From assembly GCA_023437485.1 (NCBI GenBank), contig JAEZGB010000076.1, forward strand, positions 1 through 11,836: DNA of 11,836 bases, written 5' to 3'. Each line of letters opens with the position of its first letter. Position 1 is the stretch's first letter. Positions 1 through 5,652 of this stretch are shown piece after piece. The notes under the pieces were generated by a model that did not search any database, was not told the origin of the DNA, and was given only the letters and a program-made list of their open reading frames with translations. The stretch is from Bacteroidota bacterium (GTDB lineage: Bacteria; Bacteroidota; Bacteroidia; Flavobacteriales; Flavobacteriaceae). Made by a program: the position numbers and the translations under genes.

Positions 1-30
1 ATATTGAAAAGTATGAATCCCATTGTTGCT

Positions 31-417
31 TTATTGGGCAAAAAGCCGGTTTAAGACTTGGAGAAGTTCCTGAAATTTATACGGCTTGGTTATGTAATCC
101 AAGGCTCCCAAATCCATTGTTTCTTTAATATTTTTATAATTGCTCGAGGTGGAAAATATTACCACCGGTATCTGTGCCAATGCGGGATGTTCCTTGATCT
201 TTTTTAGAAGTTCCACTCCGTTCATTTTGGGCATGTTCAAATCCAGAAAGATGATATCCGGTTCTACCTGGCGGGTGTCAAGCGCCTCGTAGGCCAGAAT
301 CGGACATTCAAATTCACAAAAAACGTCAATGCCGTCTATGCGGGAAATTGCTGATGAAAAAATCTCGCGATCATCTTCATCGTCGTCAATTAACATAATT
401 GTATTGTACAGCACCAT
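31..417 (-). CDS. Stand-alone response regulator receiver protein, divergent from kaiC
   Basis: A single CheY-like receiver domain of about 128 residues with no output domain. It probably takes phosphate from a histidine kinase and acts by protein-protein contact in the cytoplasm. Numbered from the upstream GTG at 429, the acidic pocket is D15-D17 (IDDDEDD), the phosphoacceptor is D63 (FLDLNMP), the switch Ser/Thr is at 93-94 and the conserved Lys is K115 (TKPY). I chose the ATG at 417. GTG at 429 and ATG at 396 are alternatives, and homologues often begin just before the IMLIDDDEDD stretch. No clear Shine-Dalgarno sequence is visible, as is usual in Bacteroidota. It faces away from the kaiC operon across a 270-base gap and resembles the response regulator that ends that operon, so it may be a second target of the same kinase (inference). 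The family call is firm and the partner is not known. Confidence 0.93.
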   Translation of the reverse strand: MVLYNTIMLIDDDEDDREIFSSAISRIDGIDVFCEFECPILAYEALDTRQVEPDIIFLDLNMPKMNGVELLKKIKEHPALAQIPVVIFSTSSNYKNIKETMDLGALDYITKPYKFQELLQVLNRLFAQ

Positions 418-537
418 CGGCGAAAACACTTTAAAAGCAGATTAAAGATACAATAGGATATTGGCAATAATTTTACAGGATTAGAAAAAATACTTACATC
501 AGTTGCGAAAATTTAACAAAATATTTAATGCAGACTT

Positions 538-557
538 CAACTGCCTTTTGGCAATTG
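538..557. repeat. Inverted repeat with 8-base arms, possible operator or hairpin
   Basis: The arms are CAACTGCC and GGCAATTG around a TTTT spacer, and 7 of 8 positions are complementary. It lies in the divergent intergenic region upstream of kaiC. No uridine tract follows on either strand, so a terminator is unlikely. It could be a regulator-binding site. Confidence 0.35.
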
Positions 558-570
558 TTATATATTTATC

Positions 571-588
571 TATAAGATTAACCTTATA
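571..588. promoter_or_regulatory. 18-base near-perfect palindrome, candidate operator
   Basis: TATAAGATT-AACCTTATA is a gapless palindrome matching its own reverse complement at 16 of 18 positions. It sits between the divergent response regulator and kaiC, centred about 70 bases upstream of the kaiC -7-like element. The size and symmetry suit a dimeric regulator. A+T-rich DNA produces short palindromes by chance, so this remains a candidate. Confidence 0.4.
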
Positions 589-648
589 AAAGTGGGAATT
601 CTGTAAATGGCTAAAAAAATTATATAACGAAAAAATGGGACTTGAAGT

Positions 649-656
649 TATCTTTG
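649..656 (+). promoter_or_regulatory. -7 element of the kai operon promoter
   Basis: TATCTTTG matches the Bacteroidota -7 consensus TAnnTTTG exactly and lies 35 bases before the kaiC ATG, implying a leader of roughly 30 bases. No TTG/TTTG sits 17-23 bases upstream, so the -33 element is missing or an activator may be needed. Confidence 0.5.
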
Positions 657-691
657 TAGATCTGTCGAGATAGCAAAATCGTCAATGCACG

Positions 692-2422
692 ATGAAGTAT
701 TTGGTCAGATGTAATACAGAATTTGTGCAAAAGAAGAAAAAAATTACAAAGGCCGACGCTGCCTTCCAATTTCCCAAAACCCCTACCGGCGTCAATGGCC
801 TGGATGAGATAACCGAAGGCGGCTTCCCAAGCGGCAGGCCGACCATTATTTGCGGCTCGGCAGGGTGCGGGAAAACCCTGATGTCAATGCAATTTATTGC
901 TAAGGGGATTACAGATTACAAAGAGCCTGGCGTTTTCATGTCTTTTGAGGAGTCACTCGACGATCTGGCGCTGAATGTTAAATCAATGGGTATCGACCTG
1001 CATGAGATGATCGCAGACGGGAATCTTGTTGTTGACCATGTGCATATAGACCGGTCGGAGATTTTGGAAGCCGGCCCCTATGACCTTGAAGGGCTATTTA
1101 TTCGGCTTGGGCACGCCATTGACAAGGTGGGTGCAAAGCGGGTGGTGCTTGACACTCTTGAGAGCCTTTTTGCCCACCTCAACGACGAGGCCGTCCTTCG
1201 CGCCGAAATGCGCAGATTGTTCAAATGGCTCAAAAGCCGCGGGGTCACTGCGGTTGTCACGGCCGAACGGGGTGAAGGAAGCCTTACGCGCCACGGCATG
1301 GAAGAATATGTTTCCGATTGTGTTATCCTGCTGGATCACAGGGTTATTGACCAGATTTCAACCCGCAGGCTCAGGATCGTGAAGTATCGCGGATCGACAC
1401 ACGGAACCAATGAGTATCCGTTTTTAATTGACGATCTGGGCATTTCCGTCCTTCCCATTACATCGCTTAAACTGGATAACCCCGTTTCATCCGAGGTGAT
1501 TTCTACTGGTGTTCCGGGGCTTGACCAGATGTTTAGCCTTCAGGGTTTTTACCGGGGGGGCAACATCCTGATTTCGGGCACCGCGGGAACGGCCAAGACC
1601 ACCCTGGCCAGTTATTTTGCCAACGAGCAGTGCAACCGGGGGGAAAAGGTGATTTATTTCGCGTTTGAAGAATCGCCGCAACAACTCATCCGCAACATGC
1701 GCTCCGTCGGGATTGACCTGGAGAAGCACATTAAAGATGGCCTGCTGATTATCCAATCATCCCGGCCGTCGCTCAACGGTTTGGAAGCCCATCTGCTCAC
1801 CCTGCGCAAAATGATCGTGGAGTTCAGTCCTGCCGCCGTGGTTATTGACCCCATCAGCAACCTGATCAATGTAGGAAGTGCGCACGATGTCCGGGCAATG
1901 CTGGTGCGCCTTATTGACCTTCTCAAAGTAACCAATATCACCGCGCTGTTCACCTCACTGGACCGCCAGGCAGACCAATTGCGCCCTGATTTGTCGGAAG
2001 AGAGCATTTCCTCAATGGTGGATACATGGATTACGGTTCGTGACATGGAAGGCATTGGCGAGAGAAATCGCGGGTTGTATATCATCAAATCGCGCGGTAT
2101 GGGGCACTCCAACCAGGTACGGGAATTCGTGATTACGGGCAACGGAATAGAATTGCTGGATGTTGAAATCGGGCCCGAAGGTATCCTGACCGGAATGGCA
2201 AGGCGGACCAACAAGATCAACAACCGGGTGTCCGAGCTTCAGCTTCAGAGCGACCTTGACCGCAGGGACCGCGAAATCGAACGCAAAAAGGCAGTCCTGG
2301 AAGCCAATATTGAAGCGCTCCGAAAGGAATTTGAATCGGCAGCCGAAGAACTCAGTATCCTGAAGGGCACCCAGGACATGCGCCGAAATATCGAAAGAAA
2401 TGAATATCGTACCCAAGACTAA
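692..2422 (+). CDS. kaiC: KaiC-family ATPase/autokinase with C-terminal coiled-coil tail
   Basis: A double RecA-domain protein of 576 residues, longer than cyanobacterial KaiC (about 520). The CI domain has Walker A GSAGCGKT (55-62), catalytic Glu pair E86-E87 and Walker B VVLD (151-154). The CII domain has Walker A GTAGTAKT (296-303, Ala where the consensus Gly is expected), E326-E327 and Walker B VVID (383-386). Aligning SEESISSMVDT with the cyanobacterial phosphosite loop puts S440 and S441 at the positions of S431 and T432, and S435 at T426, so autophosphorylation looks possible. Residues of about 510-565 are highly charged and heptad-like, suggesting a coiled coil. KaiC homologues form ATP-dependent hexamers that bind KaiB. 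The gene heads an operon with two kaiB genes and a two-component pair; no kaiA is present. ATG 692 was chosen because the CI homology begins about 25 residues later. Confidence 0.95.
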   Translation: MKYLVRCNTEFVQKKKKITKADAAFQFPKTPTGVNGLDEITEGGFPSGRPTIICGSAGCGKTLMSMQFIAKGITDYKEPGVFMSFEESLDDLALNVKSMGIDLHEMIADGNLVVDHVHIDRSEILEAGPYDLEGLFIRLGHAIDKVGAKRVVLDTLESLFAHLNDEAVLRAEMRRLFKWLKSRGVTAVVTAERGEGSLTRHGMEEYVSDCVILLDHRVIDQISTRRLRIVKYRGSTHGTNEYPFLIDDLGISVLPITSLKLDNPVSSEVISTGVPGLDQMFSLQGFYRGGNILISGTAGTAKTTLASYFANEQCNRGEKVIYFAFEESPQQLIRNMRSVGIDLEKHIKDGLLIIQSSRPSLNGLEAHLLTLRKMIVEFSPAAVVIDPISNLINVGSAHDVRAMLVRLIDLLKVTNITALFTSLDRQADQLRPDLSEESISSMVDTWITVRDMEGIGERNRGLYIIKSRGMGHSNQVREFVITGNGIELLDVEIGPEGILTGMARRTNKINNRVSELQLQSDLDRRDREIERKKAVLEANIEALRKEFESAAEELSILKGTQDMRRNIERNEYRTQD

Positions 2423-2705
2423 AAAAGCCGAGTGGCAGCTCCTGCTCTACATCGCGGGCCAAACACCCACGGCCATCAGGGCGCTGCAAAACCTCAAGAA
2501 TTACGCCGAGGAATATCTTGAGGGAATTTATTCGATTGAAATAATTGACTTGTTACAAAGCCCGCAACTCGCCGAGGGCGACCAGATCCTTGCCGTTCCA
2601 ACACTGGTACGGCGCGTACCTGAGCCCATCCGCAAGATCATTGGCGACTTGTCAAACAAGGAGAAGGTCCTGGTAGGGCTCAATATAAAACCATTAAACA
2701 CTTAG
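2400..2705 (+). CDS. kaiB: KaiB-family clock/timer protein
   Basis: At 101 residues this is the usual KaiB length (about 100). Family signatures are clear: LLLYIAGQTPTAIRALQNL (14-32), the SPQLAEGDQILAVPTLVR stretch (54-71) and KIIGDLSNKEKVLVGL (79-94). KaiB is a small thioredoxin-like protein that switches fold to bind the KaiC CI ring. The IGDLS segment, implicated in that switch in cyanobacterial KaiB, is intact here. The ATG lies inside the end of kaiC, a 23-base overlap, with A/G-rich sequence (GAAAGAA) just before it, so translation is probably coupled to kaiC. This order, kaiC before kaiB, is opposite to cyanobacterial kaiBC. As the intact copy of two, it probably carries most of the KaiB function (inference). 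Confidence 0.96.
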   Translation: MNIVPKTKKAEWQLLLYIAGQTPTAIRALQNLKNYAEEYLEGIYSIEIIDLLQSPQLAEGDQILAVPTLVRRVPEPIRKIIGDLSNKEKVLVGLNIKPLNT

Positions 2706-2706
2706 C

Positions 2707-3023
2707 GTGCAAAATAACCACAACTCCAATGGAGCGCCACAGTACAACCTGATGCTTTTTATTGCAGGCATGACTCCGCAGTCGGCAGGCGCGGTAGAAA
2801 ATCTCAGGCGAATCTGCGATCAATATCTTGAAGGGCGTTTTTCACTGGAAATAGTGGACGTTAACAAAGAAAAGGAAAAAGCTGTCCAACACGAAATCAT
2901 TGCCATCCCTACATTGTAAGAACCTTGCCCGCGCCGAGAAGATTGGTTTTGGGAGATCTGTCGCAAACAGAAAAGGTTTTAAAGATGCTCGATATTCATG
3001 TTAGCCATGCAAAGGATCGATAA
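2707..3023 (+). pseudogene. Second KaiB-like gene, split by a one-base frameshift
   Basis: The GTG start lies one base after the first kaiB stop. In frame 0 it encodes 70 residues, NLMLFIAGMTPQSAGAVENL (14-33) through IIAIPTL, and then hits TAA at 2917-2919. From 2916 the -1 frame continues exactly where KaiB should: VRTLPAPRR, then LVLGDLSQTEKVLKML, ending at the stop 3021-3023. Restoring one G (TTG-GTA-AGA) gives a normal 105-residue KaiB overlapping the downstream kinase start. The truncated product would lose the GDLS segment and the last helix. The intact downstream frame implies a very recent mutation, a sequencing error or, less likely, recoding; no X-XXY-YYZ slippery site is visible. 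It diverges from the first KaiB in the middle (DVNKEKEKAVQHE), so it was probably a specialised paralogue and not a fresh duplicate. Confidence 0.88.
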
Positions 3024-4275
3024 TTTGGAGGCGCTCAAAGCCGAAAATGCCCGGCTGCGCGAAGAGCTGGAAGAAACCCGCGGCGTACTGACCGCCATCC
3101 GAAGCGGCGAGGTAGACGCTCTTGTTGTAAACCGCGACGGCCAGGCCCAGGTTTATTCCATGGTAAGTGCCGATTACACCTACCGCGTACTGATTGAGCG
3201 TTTTGGCGAAGGCGCGCTGTCCCTGAGCGAGGAAGGCCTGATCCTGTATTGCAACGAACACTTTGCCAAATTGGTCCAGCTCCCGGCCAGCAAGGTCATC
3301 GGGAGCTATTTTTCAGAATACACGGGTTCCATTGGCGATTTTAGCCGTTTGCGTGCGGGCCTGGCATCGGGAACCAGCAAAGCTGAAATTTCATTAAAAA
3401 ACGGCCAGGGCGATTTTGTCCCGGTACTTGCTTCTTTTTCAGACCTCTATCCGAATCTCGACGCGATTGGTGTAGTCATTACTGATTTGACCGAAAAACA
3501 CCGTCATGAAGATGCGTTGCTGCAATACCAGCGAAAGCTTGAGCTCAAGGTCCAGGAACTCAACAGAACCAATACAAGCCTGGAACAGTTCATTCACGTA
3601 ATCTCGCATGACATCAAGGAACCCCTTCGGAAAATCCTGACGTATACCTCGCATCTTGCCGAAACCAAGTCCACACTTTTCTCAAATTCCGAACTCAAGA
3701 GCATGAATGTGATCAATTCATCGGCGTTGCGGCTCAATTCACTCGTGGACGATTTGGTCAAATACGCCTTTAGCGCCACCCGTGCCGAGATGTCCAACAT
3801 AAGCCTGAACCGTGTCATGCGCGAAGTCATGGATGATTTGGAACTCGTGATCCGCGAGAACAATGCGCGGATAACCCTTTCCGATCTGCCTGAAATTACC
3901 GGAAGCAAGATCCAGATGCGACAGCTTTTTTCAAATTTGCTTTCCAACGCGGTCAAATACAGCCGCGAAGGCGTTTCGCCCATAATATCGATTGACAGCG
4001 GCACGGTGCACGGAATTGACCCGCTCCAGCCGGGAAAGCCATACCACAGGATCAGTATCCGCGACAACGGCATCGGGATGGAAACCTCTCAAATTGGCAA
4101 GATCTACACGATTTTCCAGAGGCTGCACATGCGCGATGAATTTTCGGGGAACGGGATCGGGCTTGCCATCTGCAAAAAAATAATGGAAAACCACCACGGC
4201 CGGATCGAAGCCGAAAGCGAGCCGGGAAAAGGTTCAGTCTTTCATCTGTACTTTCCAAAGGATCAAAATACATGA
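2998..4275 (+). CDS. Cytoplasmic PAS-domain sensor histidine kinase
   Basis: A 425-residue kinase with no membrane segment. An N-terminal coiled-coil-like segment (about 6-30) leads into AIRSGEVDALVV (33-44), then a PAS domain of about residues 58-165 (EGLILYCNEHFAKLV inside). The HisKA domain has phosphoacceptor H204 in VISHDIKEPLRKI. The HATPase domain has the N box FSNLLSNAVKY (N317), G1 RDNGIGM (355-361) and G2 GNGIGLA (384-390). It should autophosphorylate on H204 and pass phosphate to a response regulator, most obviously the one whose ATG overlaps its stop by four bases. It lacks the KaiB-like sensor domain of SasA, so how KaiB/KaiC would communicate with it is unknown. ATG 2998 is used; ATG 3007 is an alternative. 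Both lie inside the restored frame of the second kaiB. Confidence 0.94.
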   Translation: MLAMQRIDNLEALKAENARLREELEETRGVLTAIRSGEVDALVVNRDGQAQVYSMVSADYTYRVLIERFGEGALSLSEEGLILYCNEHFAKLVQLPASKVIGSYFSEYTGSIGDFSRLRAGLASGTSKAEISLKNGQGDFVPVLASFSDLYPNLDAIGVVITDLTEKHRHEDALLQYQRKLELKVQELNRTNTSLEQFIHVISHDIKEPLRKILTYTSHLAETKSTLFSNSELKSMNVINSSALRLNSLVDDLVKYAFSATRAEMSNISLNRVMREVMDDLELVIRENNARITLSDLPEITGSKIQMRQLFSNLLSNAVKYSREGVSPIISIDSGTVHGIDPLQPGKPYHRISIRDNGIGMETSQIGKIYTIFQRLHMRDEFSGNGIGLAICKKIMENHHGRIEAESEPGKGSVFHLYFPKDQNT

Positions 4276-4676
4276 CCACACCTTTTTTCATATTGATTGC
4301 CGAAGACGACCATGATGACGGTGAAATCATGATGGATTCCTTTGCGCGCCATCCGGGATTTGAACCCGTGGCCTGGGTGAGGAATGGCAAGGAAATGCTA
4401 GACTTTTTAAAAGATCCCCAAAACTGCACGCCTAATGTCATCCTCACCGATATAAACATGCCCATCATGAGCGGAATTGAAGCCCTCGAAAAAATCTGCG
4501 CCGATCCTCAACTGTCCAAAATCCCGGCCTTTGTATACTCGTCAACGCTCAATCCTGTGTACGAGGTAAAATGCATGAACCTGGGCACGAAAGGCTTTTT
4601 GATCAAACCTTTAAGCCTCAGTGAGTTTGACCAGATCCCGCGTACCATTGCAAATATCCTCAAGGCGGAAGAATAA
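4272..4676 (+). CDS. Single-domain response regulator (Rcp1-like receiver)
   Basis: A stand-alone receiver of 134 residues with acidic pocket E11-D13 (AEDDHDD), phosphoacceptor D60 (ILTDINMP), switch serines near 90-91 (YSST) and conserved K112 (IKPLS). There is no DNA-binding or enzymatic output domain. Its ATG overlaps the kinase stop as ATGA, the classic arrangement of a cognate pair translated together, so phosphate from H204 of the kinase is its likely input. It is the last gene of the kai operon; the next gene starts 33 bases later with a poor promoter-like element, so read-through is possible. Output must be by protein contact with an unknown target. The receiver call is secure and the partnership is a strong inference from the overlap. 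Confidence 0.95.
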   Translation: MTTPFFILIAEDDHDDGEIMMDSFARHPGFEPVAWVRNGKEMLDFLKDPQNCTPNVILTDINMPIMSGIEALEKICADPQLSKIPAFVYSSTLNPVYEVKCMNLGTKGFLIKPLSLSEFDQIPRTIANILKAEE

Positions 4677-4692
4677 TTTTACCGGCCTTGCT

Positions 4693-4700
4693 TATCTTCG
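4693..4700 (+). promoter_or_regulatory. Weak -7-like element before the EamA transporter gene
   Basis: TATCTTCG is one base off the Bacteroidota -7 consensus TAnnTTTG and ends nine bases before the ATG at 4710. No matching -33 element was found. If active it would give a leader only a few bases long. Confidence 0.3.
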
Positions 4701-4709
4701 CAGAAAATT

Positions 4710-5651
4710 ATGCCGATGTCGGGGAAAAATGTTCTTAAGGGTGTTGTTTTGGTGGGATTGGGCGCCACGAGTTACGGGATGTTGGCAACTTTTGTCAAGT
4801 TGGCCTACGCCGATGAAGGCATCACCGGAAATAAATACTCCCCGGCCGAAATCATCTCGTCCCAATTCATCATCGGAATCATCGCCATATTGCTGATCAA
4901 TGCCATGAGCCGGCTGCGCAAAGGCAGTGAAGTGGTTGCCGCCACACCGCGCAACGTCCTTTTTTTGATGCTCACCGGAACATCGACCGGCCTCACCAGC
5001 ATTTTTTACTACCTGGCGGTCAAATACATACCCGTTTCAATTGGTATCGTTCTTTTGATGCAAACCGTTTGGATGGGCGTGATACTGGAATGGATACTTG
5101 AAAAGAAACGGCCGTCAAACATAAAACTTATTGCGGTTTTTGTGGTTTTGCTGGGGACGGCGATGGCGACAAACCTGCTGACAAGCCGCGAACTGCCCGA
5201 TTGGCGGGGCGTTGTCCTTGGAATCCTGGCCGCTGCATCTTTTACCACTACCATGTTCGCCAGTAACCGGGTTGCAGTGCATATTTCGCCGGCGCAACGA
5301 AGCCTTTACATGCTTTTGGGAGGCGCTGTGGTGGTGTTTCTTTTTGCGGCCCTCACCCAGGCGCATGAATACAACTATGACATATTTTACAAATGGGGAA
5401 TCGTGATTGCGCTGTTCGGGACCGTAATCCCGCCACTGCTCATGAACAAGGGATTTCCCCTTACCGGAATAGGATTGGGAAGTATTGTCTCGGCGCTTGA
5501 ATTGCCGGTATCGGTTCTGATGGCATTTGTTCTCCTGGGCGAAAAGGTTATCCTGGTGCAATGGCTGGGAATAATCCTGATCATCGCGGCGATTGTGCTG
5601 ATGAACCTTCCGGGCCATACCTGGCAAAGATTGTTAACCACAAAACGCTGA
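4710..5651 (+). CDS. EamA/DMT-superfamily membrane transporter
   Basis: This 313-residue protein has about ten hydrophobic segments (roughly 10-30, 47-66, 82-102, 107-129, 138-157, 166-185, 198-216, 228-247, 254-276 and 282-299), arranged as two repeated five-helix halves. That is the architecture of the drug/metabolite transporter superfamily with two EamA domains. Typical features are the early SYG motif (21-23), a glutamate in the last helical hairpin (SALELPVSVLMAFVLLGE, 261-278) and the closing LGIILIIAAIVLMN. DMT proteins export or import small metabolites such as amino acids or nucleotide sugars; the substrate cannot be read here. ATG 4710 is used and ATG 4716 is equally possible. The next gene begins one base after its stop, so the two are probably co-transcribed. 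Confidence 0.9.
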   Translation: MPMSGKNVLKGVVLVGLGATSYGMLATFVKLAYADEGITGNKYSPAEIISSQFIIGIIAILLINAMSRLRKGSEVVAATPRNVLFLMLTGTSTGLTSIFYYLAVKYIPVSIGIVLLMQTVWMGVILEWILEKKRPSNIKLIAVFVVLLGTAMATNLLTSRELPDWRGVVLGILAAASFTTTMFASNRVAVHISPAQRSLYMLLGGAVVVFLFAALTQAHEYNYDIFYKWGIVIALFGTVIPPLLMNKGFPLTGIGLGSIVSALELPVSVLMAFVLLGEKVILVQWLGIILIIAAIVLMNLPGHTWQRLLTTKR

Positions 5652-5652
5652 C

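Larger units (their letters stand above)
418..691. other. A+T-rich divergent intergenic region
   Basis: This non-coding gap separates the leftward response regulator from the rightward kaiC operon, so it should hold both promoters. It contains two inverted repeats (538-557 and 571-588) and a -7-like element at 649-656. No convincing gene was found in it. A nine-codon open frame starting at the ATG at 685 overlaps the kaiC start in another frame and looks incidental. Confidence 0.7.

Noticed and set aside
685..714. Nine-codon open frame overlapping the kaiC start as a leader peptide
   Set aside because: It is very short, has no regulatory codon run and no attenuator-like structure after it.
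1654..2223. Long minus-strand open frame (189 codons) inside kaiC
   Set aside because: It is antisense to clear KaiC CII coding sequence, has an Arg/Ser/Ile-rich composition typical of shadow frames and matches no family I know.
2905..2920. Programmed -1 ribosomal frameshift to express full-length second KaiB
   Set aside because: The shift would have to occur at ACA-TTG-TAA, which is not a slippery X-XXY-YYZ heptamer, and no homopolymer lies at the junction. The A-rich run at 2869-2880 is upstream of residues still read correctly in frame 0. A deletion or sequencing error is simpler.
3594..4073. Minus-strand open frame (159 codons) inside the histidine kinase
   Set aside because: It is antisense to the HisKA/HATPase region, with no recognisable domain or start signal.
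692..4676. A kaiA gene or a SasA-type KaiB-domain kinase in the cluster
   Set aside because: No open frame resembles KaiA, and the kinase N-terminus is a coiled coil plus PAS domain with no KaiB-like signature.
692..4676. Recent horizontal transfer of the kai operon as a mobile island
   Set aside because: No integrase, transposase, flanking repeat or tRNA boundary is adjacent, and base composition and promoter style look like the rest of the window by eye.
5115..5627. Minus-strand open frame (170 codons) inside the EamA transporter gene
   Set aside because: Its Gln/His/Arg-rich composition is the complement of hydrophobic codons, so it is a shadow of the transporter gene.
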